The position numbers and the translations under genes were made by a program. This document shows positions 1 to 13,249 of a DNA stretch of 64,000 nucleotides, piece by piece; position 1 is the stretch's first letter, and the number at the start of each line of letters is the position of its first letter. The stretch is from Neelides folsomi (lineage: Eukaryota > Arthropoda > Collembola > Neelipleona > Neelidae). Where the stretch lies: contig JAQGBZ010000014.1 of NCBI GenBank assembly GCA_034687125.1, positions 1-64,000 of the forward strand, read 5' to 3'. The notes under the pieces are model-generated. The model did not search any database and had not been told where the DNA came from. It saw only the letters and a program-made list of their open reading frames with translations.

Positions 1-439
1 CAGAGTACTAGTAAATATAACGAGTAAAAGAACCAAGGATGACCATTTGTAGTGTTCTAATTTTTATGCAATAGAGTAAATGTCATTTTATTTTATAAAT
101 AATGTGTCGAGAGTCCTTTATTCTTCGATTTGTGACTCGGTTTAACAATTTTTAAAGATAAAAAATCACATTTAAGGGCATTTAAAAATAGCATTTTTAG
201 CAAGTGATGTCCGAGTATTCAACAAAAAAGTTGAGTACATTATTCGAATATTATAATTATATAAATATTTAACAAGTTGCACTTCGTGGTCGCTGAATCA
301 AAAGCACTTGTCTATCATCTCATATTGGACACATTATTCGTAGTGGATAAATTTAAATGAGTTGAATGAAACAATAGTTCAACACTTATGAATCAAAATA
401 AGGTACTTAAGCATAACAAATGAAAACTTAATAACTTAA
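1..439. other. TSC2 3' flank
   Basis: A+T-rich flank downstream of the TSC2 stop codon, probably containing its 3' UTR. Read on the minus strand there is an AATAAA hexamer at 92-87, about 350 nt after the stop, which could be the poly(A) signal. I see no open reading frame or repeat of note. Confidence 0.4.
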
Positions 440-3400
440 CTAAACAAATTCGGTAAAATCTTCGACATTGAAAGTCCGTTTGAGAAGGTCAACTTGACCA
501 TCTTCAACTGGAGGTACGTGGCCAGCTTCTTGAAGTAGCCGAGAACGAAGCCTCTTGATCTGCCTCAGTCGTTCTAACCAGTTGGATGCGTAAGGATCGG
601 CCTTTTTAGCTTCCACAGAATTTTGAAAGATTACAGAAGCCAGCTAGGATTAAATTGACAAAATTGGGGTTAATATCATAGAATCAGCTCCAACGAACCA
701 AAATAATAAAATAATCTAAAGAGAAAATAATTGAACCATACATTCAAGTGGAGCGCGATCTGTCTGACCATAATTGGAAGATTTTGATCAGAAACAATTT
801 TTGGCTCAGTATGTCCAATATGGTCAGCAATGTTTGGTTTAGCTTTGACGGTAACCCGATTCGTCTTGTGGTCGAGCGGTTGAATAATTACACACGCATA
901 TAAAAACTGTGCCTAATAATAAACGAATATAAAGGCTTTAATCTATAAACTCACTAGTACAATAAATAACAATTATAATGTCTAAATAACTTTAGACAAG
1001 TCTAAAACTCAGCCAACCTTGATAATTCCAATATCGTAATCCTCGTCGCTGTTGTTGTACACAATCGCGACGTAATCATTCCCAATGTGACACTTTTTGA
1101 AATTTCCATAAGGGTCTGAAGGTTTATTTGGCATGAGAGTTGCAACATGAAAAATGACCTTTAACAAAAGTTATTTTATCAAAACTTTGTAATTTTAATA
1201 ATAGGCAAATAATAATAATAATAATTATGTAGAATAATGAATAGTGGATTAGTGAATGAGACCTGCATGACATCATCTTGCCAAATATAAGCAAATTCTC
1301 CATCGCCATCCCTCGAGAGACCTCCGATGTAAGTTTTCTGAATATCAACATCTTTCAATTTGATCAAAGAGCCAAGACCCTCAAGAAAGTCTCTGTACCG
1401 CGTGGATCCGAATTGGTTCAACAGAATCGCTGTCTCGTTGCTCACTTGCCCAGGGCCCACGTAAACAACTCCCAATTTATGAGTCTCGTAAGGCGGAATA
1501 TAATCCAAAACCTGTAGAGTCAATTTCATCATATTACTCACGTCTCACTTAACCTAGTTTCATTTTCTTAATATATGGACTTATTTCTGAACTTGAGCAT
1601 ACTGACAAGGAACAAAGAAACCTCAGCTTTTGTTTAATTAATAATTGATTATTGCTCAGAGCTTTTTACTGTCTGTGCAAATATTGACAAAGACAAACAT
1701 TCGATATATTAGAAAATACCAAATTCGAGAAATTAAACAGTTTTTGATCTAACCACTATTTATAGTAGATTCGAGCTCCTAACACGCGTGAGTTTGAACT
1801 AACCGCTTAAATATTTCTAACGCTACCGATTAAGTAAATCGTTACTTTTAATTGTAGTATAGCATAATATGCATGCAGAAAATAATGATTAAAAGCAAGT
1901 ATAGAATAATAATAAATAATTGTTAGATTATTAAGAATTATTTATTAATTTAGACGTGTTATTAGAATTAATTAGAACGAAAAATAAAACTAACCTTTAG
2001 CGTCTTATCCATAGGAGGAGTTTGTGGAATATGCAGAGGCTTTGAATTTGATCCAATAAATCCTTGGGCGCATAATTGGAGAAAAATGAAACTTGGGCTC
2101 ATTCCGGATCGAATTCCACATTCTGCCTGCTGCGTCCCGGATCTGGTCTCATTTCCCGAACTCAACATCCTTCTAAGACCGATAGAACTTCTCCTCCGTT
2201 CAGCCACAGCTTTTCCATCCCACCCCGCAGGAGTCATAACAGAAATTGTAAACATCCGATCTCTCTTCAAGGGCGAAATTCCTTCTTCATCTCCATTAGA
2301 TCCTTTCTGATGGGCTTCCTCTGGAATTGCTTCATAACTACGCCGGAAAGGAGAAATTCCCCCAGCACTCACAGACTGACTTGCAGGGATTTGAACTTCT
2401 AAAATTTTATCTTTCGGAGCTGACAAAATTCCTCCATCAACGCCATCGCCAACTTCAGGTGTTTCTTGAGAGCCAACTTCTTCTTTTTTCACAATTTCAA
2501 CTTTCATTTCTTCGTCTTCATCTTGTTCTTCAATTTCTCCTTGATTCATCGAAGCATAAGGGAGTTTAAACGATGAACTCATTTCTGGTGAAGAATTGCT
2601 TCTACGAACAGGATTTCTTTTCCCGTCCTCTTCCATGGGATCTGGACAATCCTTTAATGGCGACACAGGAGATATTGGGGATTTGGGTGAATTTGCCCCT
2701 TCTTGATTTTGATTAAAATTAATGGCTTTTCCAGCGAATGAATTGAATGGCGAGACAGAGGTGCTTCCCGGGCTTGATGGCCCTGTAGCTTCTTCGGTAA
2801 AATGACGCAAGTAAATCGTTGATAAATCTTTTAATGGGATGTCCGAGTTTGAAAATTTTCCAATTTCATTTTGAACTCTCATCATCCAAGAACTATTTCC
2901 CGTTGGCCGTCGAATATGAATCTCTGCCCAGCCTTGACACCAACAAGTGCAGTAAACTGATGATTTGATTTCTGGAGTTAAGGGCGGTAAAATACTTGAA
3001 TGAAATTCTCCTTCTGTTTCGGTCTTCAATAATTTTCCTTCAGTGTCGGATTTATTTGGTTCGAAAACTTCATCTGTTTTGGAGCCTCCTGGAGAAAGAG
3101 ATGGAAGGGAATGAGTAGGGCGTCGTTGAGTTTCCGTTTCAGATGTTTTTCTACATAAAAGCCAACATTTATCGCAAAGGCCGTCCCTAAGTTCCTTTTG
3201 CGTACAGCCACTTGTAGTGATTGTAATAACTTTATTGTCCATTAACCAGCTTTGACAATGTCCACCAGCCAAAAGGAATCCTATAAAGTATTAGAACAAA
3301 AATATTAAAATAATGCGAATTTAAATTTAAATGAAAATTATGAAAAAAATGATTATTTGGTTAAAATACCTGTAGATGGGAAACGTGTGGGGAGTGCAGA

Positions 3401-6400
3401 ACAATCAGCAAATGCATATCGTCCCATCAAATCCACACAAGTTTCACTCAATTCTTGATGAAAAGTCATCAGGGCTTTGTCAACAGTTGGTTTGGTTTCT
3501 TTATTGGTCCCGCATTGACTTGATCCAGATTTGGGTCTTTCACGTCTCCTCAAAGTGTTTTCTGTTAAACTTGAACTTCTCTTTCGATTTGACGAATCTT
3601 CGTTTCTCGATTCCATTGTGTTCTTTCTTGACTCTTCTTCAAAAGGCGCCCACACATTTGCTTCAAGTCCCTTTATGATGTAACTCACAAATCCCTTCCT
3701 ATAACATTCATCAAATGTAAAAATATTCACGAACTACAGAACTACATATCTGTACTTAAGAATTTATTTCAATTAAAATAATAATAATTTACCTAAAGAT
3801 CAAACGGCATTTAAGAAACCACATAGCAATGACGTGGTGAGCAAGTGAGACTGTGTATTGATTGAATTTAAAGGGATTCGTATATGGAAGTGCAATCGCA
3901 AAAATTGCTCTGTACCTGAACAAAAAATTAAATTATTTACAAAAAATTAAGAAGATTCAAATACATAGTACAATAGATTAAAACTTGCTTGGCTCATACC
4001 TACTTTACTAACAATAAGTATATAAATATTAAAAAAATTACTGGTCTTGAACGAAAGAAGCAAAGACTCTTGGGAGATGAATGAGAGTTGAGAGAAATTC
4101 AAGAACTGGAATTGCAATGTTGATTTTCGGAGAAATTTTTGAGAGCGAGAGCAAAACTTCTGGCAAGAGTTTGTGCATTGTGTCTTTCATCTCTAAGCTG
4201 CAAATGGACAAGGAAAGGATGCAGATTCTCGAACATTTGGACACAAGACCATATTCCAAACATTTGACAATTCTCTGTTGAACGGAGCTCTCGAGATGAC
4301 TGTGATATGAAACAAGGGCTGTGAGGATTGGAAAGAGAAAAGCTTGAAAATCCGATTTTGATGCTTTGGATGGCCAATTTCTGAGTGTTTCAGGAAGTCC
4401 AAGACTTTTGTCAGTCACCTGTTAAAACAAGTTTAATTTGTGATGAAAGTAAATAATTAGAGGACCATTGAACAAACCATTGCACAGAGAGCATTCGCCA
4501 AGTAATCAATATCATTTCCATGTCTTGAGAGAATTAAAGCTTTATTCTCCATTACAAATGGGAGTTGTTGAAGAACCAATTCCAAAACTCTCCAATCTGT
4601 TATAATAATTAAAATTATATAAAATTACAATAATTATTCAATTATTAAAAATTTTAATTTTCAATTCATACCTTTTTCCTTTTTGAGACTTGAAACTACG
4701 AGTTTGCAAGCGACTGTTAAAGAAATATAAGTGACTGTTGGCTGATGTGTAGGAGGTGGAATTGGAATTGAGGTTCCACTCTGGCCTTGTTGAATAGGAG
4801 GAGAAGCTCCTCCAGAACTAGGATTGTTCTGAGCAAAAGTTCCAAGCTGCGATGCATCACCTTGAACACCCGAAGGATTAACTTCAGTTTCGATGAGAGC
4901 TGCATTGCTCGCCTCTGCTTTATCACCATCTCGATGATCCACGGCAAGATAGGGACTATACACGATGTAATTTTCATCCATTCTTGGAAAACCCAAATGA
5001 TAAAAGGAATTCGCCCGAATTCGGAAAAAACACTCGAATATCTAATTTAAAAATTCATTCCATTAGTCCAAATCCATTCCTCTTAAAATATTTAAATGTA
5101 CTAATAATATTAAGTTTAAATAACAATATTAAAGATTGATAAATTAAGAATCGTAGTACCTTATATCTAATTTCATGACAATTATCAAGAAGGGGTCTTC
5201 GATAGTGATTATTTAAATGCCGAACTATTATTTTATAAGCGGTGACTGAGTTTGTTGACGGAAGCTGATAAATCTTCCTTTCAAATAACTCAACGAGTCC
5301 ATTAATGGCAGAAAAAACATCACTGAGCTCCAAATCTGTAAAAATATGAACAGTGTCGCCTTGTTGTGCTTGAAGGTCGTAAGGTCGATTGACAATCTTC
5401 AAATTTAAAATAAATTTATTTAACCATCACATTAAGTTCAAATTAACACATTAAACTCAATCTTAAATCAATCTCAATCAACTTGTATTAAATATATACA
5501 AAATTATAAATAACCTTTTCCAGAATTTGTAAAAGATCATGCCCTTTCCGGGAACCGCTCTCAATCATAAAATTGACAATAAATTTGACTCCATTTTGTC
5601 TCACAAACGGATCAGGTTCTCCTTCTAATCCTTTAAGATAAGGGAGTAGAACTTTATCAATCAATTCTTCTTCATGGGTTTCCTGGTTCATGAGAGCAAC
5701 ATGTTCAATGTGGTTCAAGGCCCTCACTTTGATCCCACACCTCAATTCAAGTCTGTAGTGTTTTTCGGCAAATTCAATCAAAGCAGTGAACCACCCAGGT
5801 CTCACTGACTGCAGTCTCTTATCTACTTTGTACTTCAGAAGCTTGAGGACGGAATTTTCTGGTCGGAACTCAGCACTTGCGTCCACAACAGCATAGAACC
5901 GATTCTGCGAGCCGGAAAATGCCCCAGTGTCCACAATTCCTTCAATAGCATCCAAAACTTCATTAACGGCTATGAGAATCTTTCCAATTTGGGGATCTTT
6001 ATCTTGTCCCGGCTGTGTCTTCAAGGTCTCTACACATTTCTCCACAATTTCCAATACAAGGTCCCATGAGACGCTTTGGAGGCAATCCGCTTTGTTCCTT
6101 ACAAGATCTGCAACTCTCATCATAACCTCGTAGGAAATAATTGGATGGTTTCGTTCAACCGCTGCACTGAGAGAAGAAAGGACCGTTGCAGGACTGCAAG
6201 CCAAACTCCTTACTGCTTTGCTCCCCCAAAGGGAAACTCCGACAAAGAAAACAGCCCCTCGGATGAGAGCAACATCTCCAGTCTTTTCACACCCTTGCAT
6301 CAGCTGGCACATGGTGAGAAGGGCCGAATGGCCCAATTGAGTCCCAAGCAGATTCCTCATGATCTTCCAGCTCGTTTGACATAAACTCTCGACATTCACA

Positions 6401-7533
6401 GCTCTACATAAAGTGGCCAAGAAGCTCGCGAGACTTCCAGGAGGCACGGAACTGTAGCTCACTAACGCATCCAGTACTTTCAAACATTCATGGGAATCTT
6501 CTTTCGTAGTGCAGACACAGCTAATGTAGCAAACATTCCTAAAAATTGTTTAAACATAATTGTGATAAAAATATAACTACAATTTAAAGTTATTTAATTA
6601 AATGTCCATATGATTTGTTTAAAAATTATAAATATTTAAAATTATAAATGAAAGTGACAGGAAAGAATATTTTAATAAATTAATACTTACTGAACAATTC
6701 CGACAAGGACATTTTGATCGATAAAACTCTGATTGTACTTGATGAGGCGGACGATAAATATCATGAAGTCACCGGTATTTGGCCCAAATTTTGACTCATT
6801 TTGAGAAGAAAAGAAAGAAGTCATCCAGGAGAGGAGAAAAGGTGAAATTTTTTCCTCAAAGGATCGGATATTTTGACCATTTTCTGTAAGAGCCTTGAGA
6901 AATTCAAAGCGTGGAGAAGCGTCTTCCTCCACAGTGTGGCACTTGATGAAATTAAAAAATTTGGCACGGAGGTAATCATTCTCCCCGCCTTGCCACTGGC
7001 ACAATTTTGTGAAGAGACGAAAGAGCAAATGACGAGTCTCTTTCGTGTTTTCCGGCTTTAAAAGGTCGCTGAGTAATGACCAGAGTTTTTCTACCGTAAA
7101 CTATAAATAAATATGTATAAATAAAACATTTTTTATTATATGGTTTTATAAGCATATGATTCCGAAATGACATTTCTATGCTTTGAAACGTAAAAATTTA
7201 ATTGACATTCAATTGTCATTAGGAGTCATTACATGTTCTAAACGACGAGATTTAGCTATTTCCTGTTCAAATTCTCGTACAGCTTTCAGACGATTTGCAA
7301 TTGCGTTTTCGGGGCGAAGTTCAGCTTCAAATTCCTCAGTAAGCACCACACATTCATACGATCTTGATCTCGTCACACCTGAAAAAAACATTGACAACTT
7401 CAATATGGATGTAATATTTTTTTGAATAAAACTTTAATAATAATTATAACAAGGCAATACCGCTGTTTCCTTTGTTGAGTCCCCGAAAAAATTGCTTGAA
7501 CTTGTCAAGCGAACTCTTTTGATCTTTCGACAT
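440..7533 (-). CDS. TSC2: Tuberin, TSC complex Rheb GTPase-activating subunit
   Basis: Tuberin is the GAP subunit of the TSC complex; it turns off Rheb and so restrains mTORC1 at the lysosome. I join 15 coding exons: 7533-7461, 7378-7233, 7100-6691, 6538-5515, 5396-5160, 5041-4672, 4596-4478, 4418-4042, 3915-3793, 3698-3370, 3280-1995, 1511-1263, 1158-1018, 912-742, 643-440. All phases agree, giving 1752 residues (human about 1807). Family landmarks are the N-terminal HEAT-like segment with [16 protein letters not shown], the central [12 protein letters not shown] block, and the C-terminal Rap/Rheb-GAP domain (about residues 1500-1690) with TYIGGL and [12 protein letters not shown], whose Asn (about 1608) matches the catalytic asparagine thumb. 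The protein ends in VEDFTEFV, as in vertebrates. An AKT-type RxRxxT site lies at about T1414. The middle of the largest exon is low-complexity and poorly conserved. Confidence 0.97.
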
Positions 7534-9195
7534 CTCGAACCTCCACTTCTCCCCCTTTGTCTCGACTCAAAAATGCTTGAATTTTAAAAATGTCCGAAGT
7601 CTCATCTCCTTCTCTTTAATTAGCTTTACGACGAATCTAGTGACACATGTCGATACAAGACTTTTATATATTTTTATAAATATTCCTCTACAATTTTTTC
7701 TAAAATTTCTTGTGCCCTCTGAAACAAAGGTCGATAGTATGAAGGTCAAAGGAAAACTGTAAACACTATATCTTAAAAGTCTAGCAATATACGAGATTCG
7801 TTTATCCCATTTTTAACGATGTGTCAAAGGAATATCTTAGCTCATTAGCTCTTCTCTCATGACAGAGAGAATAAAGGAAATTAAATGATGATTGACTCGA
7901 TGGAATAATATTATCAACAGTAAACACTACACAGGAGGACGTGTATGATCGAAGTGTATTTTATTTGTTTTTATCGACCAATTCATCGTTCGGCTCTCTC
8001 CCATGAGGAACATGTGATTAAGAGAGGATCTCCTGGATCAGTTCAATTCAATTTTCCTCATTTTATTCTTTTCACAGGGCAAGTCAACTCGTGGTCCACA
8101 GGGACGTTTTCATCTCAGGTCAAGGTAAAATGTTTAATTTATTTAAATTATTAAATTCTAATTTGTAAATTATCTTAAATAACTTGTCCAGCACAAGACA
8201 AAAGCGAATAAAGAAAACTCTTTGTATAGTATACGTAATTTATATCGGCCAATAGACCGGCAATAAAGGTTTCGTTTTCCATAATTAGTAAAGTTAATTT
8301 ATATCCGGGATAACCAATAAACTTTTATTATAATGGTATTTAAATAAAGGTTTATCAAAGTTTATTCCATATTGGTTTATTTGTAGAAGCGTTGAGCATG
8401 ACAGTGATGATCATGACATGAGCGGTGTTAAAGCATATGTCATTAGAGCATTAAAGCAATTAGATGTGATTAAAATTGAAAAACGAAGGTTAACTTAACT
8501 AGCTTAACTGACTTTAACTGGTTAGTAAGTTGGAATTGTAGAAATTTTATGCTCGCGATTTGAAGTTCACTTTGGACTTGGAATCATTCAAGATATTATA
8601 TATTTTTAGAATTCATGAATTTGCAATTGGTCATTAAGTAAGCAATTGATATTCAAATCATTAAATATTCTATGCTCTATTTATGGATCGGGAATATTTA
8701 AAGCATTCATTAGCATCATTTTTCGTTACTTTAATATTGAATTAATTCTTTTGCTTATTTATTAATAGTTTCAATTTCAAATCTCATTTCAATATAAAAG
8801 ATTTTGATATTAAACAATAATTGTTAAAAATTATAATCAATTACAATTTTAAATTTTGAACATTTTGAAGGTCGGTCTTTAAAATCACCTTAAGTTAATG
8901 ATTGGGTCGTTCAAATCAAATTATTCCTAATTGAAAGACCAAATATAACTTTAAACTTCCAAAATAAGTTCTGATGAAGAAGTAGTTCAACTTTGAGATA
9001 AAATGTATTAAGAATAAGAAATTAAGAAAAGTATTACATATTATATTTACAATTAAAATGTTTAATGTATAATTATTTTATTGAATTAAAAAGTAATAAT
9101 ACTAAATGAAAACTATTAATTTTTTAAAATTTAAGGGTTCTTCATCTTAACATCGACAGAGCAACGACCATAGGAGACAATCCTTTAAAGATTAA
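7534..9195. other. Intergenic region between divergent TSC2 and M3 peptidase genes
   Basis: This 1.66-kb stretch separates the TSC2 start (minus) from the peptidase start (plus), so it should hold both promoters. I find no supported coding sequence. A 47-nt segment at 8078-8124 is flanked by a good acceptor (ttttcacag) and a donor-like gtaaaa; it could be a noncoding first exon of the peptidase gene, but nothing else supports it. Confidence 0.5.
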
Positions 9196-12100
9196 ATGCT
9201 GTTGACTCTTCGCTTTACTACTCGTATTACTAGAATCAACTGTAAGTTTTCTTTATTAATATTTTTATTATAAAATTCTACTACCCATATTATAATAAAT
9301 ACATATTTTTAAATGATAAATATCGATTTTGTTAAGTGAATTAAAAAATTATAGTATAACATTGAAAATTATATCCAAATTAACTTTTTAACAATTGATA
9401 TCACTCCATTTATCATGAATTTTGGATTTTACAAAATCTATACATCATGCATCACGATCGCACGATTATTTTTAGTTTAGAGGATGTTATTAAATGAGCA
9501 ATTTACTAAATCATACTTATAGTACAATACAGATATACCTGTATGTACTTACATATATCAGTATTAATAAAATACTAAATAAATACTAAGCTTTTAATCT
9601 GAACAGCCCTTACAGACTTAGCACAGACACGAATTACGAAAAGTTTAAACCATTTATGGAGGATTGATTCTAAAGTTTATTGACATTATTTAATTTATAT
9701 CTCATAGTACAGTTCAATCCGTTTGGAGGTTGACATAGGAGAATGAAATTGAGTTAGTAACTTTAGATATTCTCAAATAAACAAAAAAATTCATTTCTAA
9801 AAATGAAATATAATGAAATTCAAATATATTCAACTTTGGCTAACATGGCAGGAACCGAATTGTATTTAACGAATCATTCAAACGGGTCAGAACATTCCAA
9901 TTCCAACATTCGACCACATTCGAGATGGATAAGAGCAACTATTATTTCAGTGTTTATCTCAAAATGATGCTCAGTTTTAGCAATTCGTTAATTTGATTTT
10001 TAAAATAACAAAGTTTTTGTTTATTTGAGAATTATCCAAAGTTGCTAACTCAATTCCATTTCTCCTATGTCAACCTCCAAACGGATTGAACTGTATTATC
10101 TAATGGCCCAAAATTACTTTCACTTGAGTTATATTTAGACTACTTGAATAACGATAATAGTGTTTGTAATTTAAAACACCATGTAAGTTTAAAGAGATAA
10201 ATATATTACGTGTTCCAATTGTGCAACATTTCACTCAACATTATTGAATTTAACAACATTTCTTCATTTTTCAGTTTCAGTCCGATCTTTAGCAACTTTA
10301 GCCAAGAAGGAAAGATTTGGAGTGAAAAGCCCAAGCATGAGACCCGAAGGTGTTGCCCACAACTGGGATTTCCGTTGTTACAGACCAGAAGAAATTGAAG
10401 AGCGGTGTAAAGGAATTATTGATCACCTCAAAGATTTATTTGATACAGCAGCGAAGCCCAATCAACCTTCTTTTGAGAATGTTCTCAAGGTAAGATTTAC
10501 GATTTGCAACACAATTATTGCATTTGCAATTAAAAAAATTTAATAATGTCAAAATTGACTAATGAAACTTGCTAATATTTATTTGTAGCCGATTCTTGAA
10601 GCTCATCGGTATAGTTGGTCAATGGGATCTCTCGTAACTTTTCCTCGACATGTGGCCGATACACTAGAAATCAGAGATGCAGCTTCGGCTGCTACCAAAG
10701 TTCTTGACGAAGCCAGTGTCGAGATGAGCATGAGAAAAGACATTTTTGATAGACTTGTGGATTACAAAGAGAACTACGCTGCTCAAGACAATCTTGATCC
10801 TGAAATGAGCCGCTGCCTTGATAGACTCATTCAGAGTGGGAGAAGAAATGGTAACACTGCCATTATCATTTGTACTTTTTATACAAAGTAAGGGTTTAAA
10901 ATTATATTATTTTTATTTGTATTTTAAGGTCTTCATTTGAGTGAAGAGATAAGAGACCGAGTTAAAGGGATCAAGAAGAAGCTTAGTGAAAAAACATTAC
11001 TTTTTTCAAAAAACTTAGGGGAGGAAAATACCAAACTTCTTTTTACCCCTGAGGAGTTGGATGGAATGAATCAATCATTTCTTGATGGACTTGAAAAGGT
11101 AATTTAAAAAACTTTAGAGTTTAGAGCATGTATTCTATTTATCTAATATTGTTTTTACTTATGTAAGATTTAGTTCAATAATAAAATAATATTATCAATA
11201 AATTCCTGATAAACAATTAGGATAAAGAAACTGGAAAGTTGATTGTCACTCTCAAGTATCCGCACTTTTTACCAATCACACGAAAGTGCCGTCGACCAGA
11301 AACAAGAAAGACTTTAGAAATAGCTTATCTAAGCAGATGTGTTAAGGAGAATACGATCCTTTTGGAAGATGTTCTTGAACTTCGGCAAGAAGAAGCTGAT
11401 TTGCTTGGTTATGAAAATCACGCTGCATTTGCTCAGGTTCAAAATATTAATATGCTTATCAAATTGTATTTAAGAAAAAACAATTTAGCCAATCTAGTTC
11501 ATGAATCTTTATGTTAACAGGAGTTATTAATGGCCAAAAACCCACAAAACGTCCAAGACTTTCTACATGACTTGAAAGTTAAACTCCAAGTTTTGTGGAA
11601 ACAAGAAAAAGAGACTCTTTTAAATCTAAAGAAAATTGAGGTATTTTACATAAAAATTTTAATTATATGTATTATTAACATGTCCCGTTCTACGAAATTT
11701 TTAAAGATGTTTATAATACTTAATTGTATGAAATGATTAGTGTGAAAAATACAATTTGGAATGGAATGGAAAGTTGGACCCTTGGGATTTCCGATATTAC
11801 ACATCACAAGTCGAAGAGGAAATGTTTGCTGTTGACCAAGAACAATTAATGAATTATTTTCCACTTGGAGTTGTCACTGATGGAATGCTCAGCATCTATC
11901 AGCAACTTCTTGGATTAACTTTCACTCAACTTCCCGATGCTGAAAAATGGCATGATGATTGTCAAGTTGTAAGTATTATTAATATCTTTTTAAGTATAAT
12001 ACTTTGTATTATAACTTTAATAATTTATTTTATTTTAGTATAAAGTTGAAGACAATGAAACGAAAGAAACTCTCGGCTACTTTTATTTGGATTTGTACCC

Positions 12101-13249
12101 GAGGGATGGAAAATATGGGCATGCATGCTGTGTTCCTTTACAACCTGGATGTATGAACGAAGGAGTCAAACAACCTGCAATCAGTGCAATGCTCACAAAC
12201 TTTTCACGTCCAAAGAATAACAAACCGTCTCTTTTAGATCACAAAGAGGTATGATATATCTGTATAATTTCTGTTTGGAGTAAATGAATGAATTAATTTT
12301 TGCAAATTAAAAAAGGTTATTATAGATAATTTAAATATTAATCTATATTATGAATATTTACGGAATTTCAGGTTGAAACTTATTTTCATGAGTTTGGTCA
12401 TTTAATGCACACCATATGTTGTCGAGCGAAATCTGGATATTTGTTTGGAACTCGTGTGGAAACTGATTTTGTTGAAGCTCCTTCGCAAATGTTGGAAAAC
12501 TGGGTTTGGGAAAAGGAGCCCCTGCTAAAAATGTCGCGTCATTATGAAGTAAATTAGCACAATATTTAAATCTGTTAAATAATCAAAAAATGACAAACAA
12601 TCAACAATTATTAAATACTTAGACCGGCGAGCCTTTACCAGACGAAATGGTTCAAAAACTAGCAGATTCTCAAAAGGCAAATGCTGCAGCTTTAAATCTT
12701 AGGCAAATTGTTCTCTCTACATTTGATCAACGAGTTCATTATGGCGGACGCTGCGATACTCAAAAGATATATGCCGACATTTTAAAGGTATTCATTTTTT
12801 TAAAATACTTTACCGATCAGTAGATCTACCTTTTTCAAATTAATCAATATTATTATTGTTAGGACGTAATGGGACTTGAAGTAATAGAAGGAACAAGCAT
12901 GCCAGCAATCTTTAATCATCTCTGTATCGGATACTCCGCGAGATATTACAGCTATCTTGTGCGTTGAATATTTACATAACAAATATAAATTCAATTACAC
13001 CTAATTAAATAAGTTTTAAAACTATATTGTTTTATATTTTCACAGTGGAGCGAAGTGTTCAGTATGGACATGTACGGGGCTGTGTTCAAAACAAAGGGAA
13101 TTATGAATACTGAAACTGGCAAACATTACAAAAAATGTATTCTTGAACCTGGTGCCAGTCTGGATGCAAAAGACATGCTCAAAAACTTTTTAGGACGCGA
13201 TCCGAACAACTCAGCTTTTCTTGAAAGCAAAGGTCTTCTTTCTTCTTAA
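9196..13249 (+). CDS. M3 metallopeptidase, neurolysin/thimet oligopeptidase type
   Basis: Zinc oligopeptidase cleaving short peptides (neuropeptides, presequence peptides) in cytosol or mitochondria. Twelve exons: 9196-9241, 10281-10489, 10589-10850, 10929-11098, 11221-11436, 11521-11640, 11741-11968, 12039-12248, 12372-12548, 12623-12787, 12863-12958, 13046-13249. The frame is continuous and gives 700 residues, the normal family length. The zinc motif HEFGH is at about residues 493-497, with the third ligand Glu in FVEAPSQ about 25 residues on. [15 protein letters not shown] and [10 protein letters not shown] are further family blocks. Exon 1 encodes only [15 protein letters not shown], rich in Arg/Thr and free of acidic residues, which resembles a mitochondrial presequence. 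I prefer this start because it splices in phase, but no ATG-initiated alternative was tested against transcripts. Whether it is the orthologue of NLN or of THOP1 cannot be decided here. A likely poly(A) signal is at 13434-13439. Confidence 0.95.
9710..10093. mobile_element. Non-autonomous inverted-repeat DNA element (Tc1/mariner-like MITE)
   Basis: The left end (from 9710, CAGTTCAATCCGTTTGGAGG) and the right end (complement ending at 10093) are near-identical inverted copies for about 75 bp, with roughly five mismatches or one-base gaps. TA dinucleotides flank both ends (9708-9709 and 10094-10095), as expected for TA target duplication by Tc1/mariner-type transposases. The roughly 230-bp centre has no transposase frame. 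The element lies inside intron 1 of the M3 peptidase gene. Confidence 0.85.

Noticed and set aside
7945-8154. 69-codon frame upstream of the M3 peptidase
   Set aside because: It spans a good acceptor and a donor and has no protein-like conservation. Recorded only as a possible noncoding exon.
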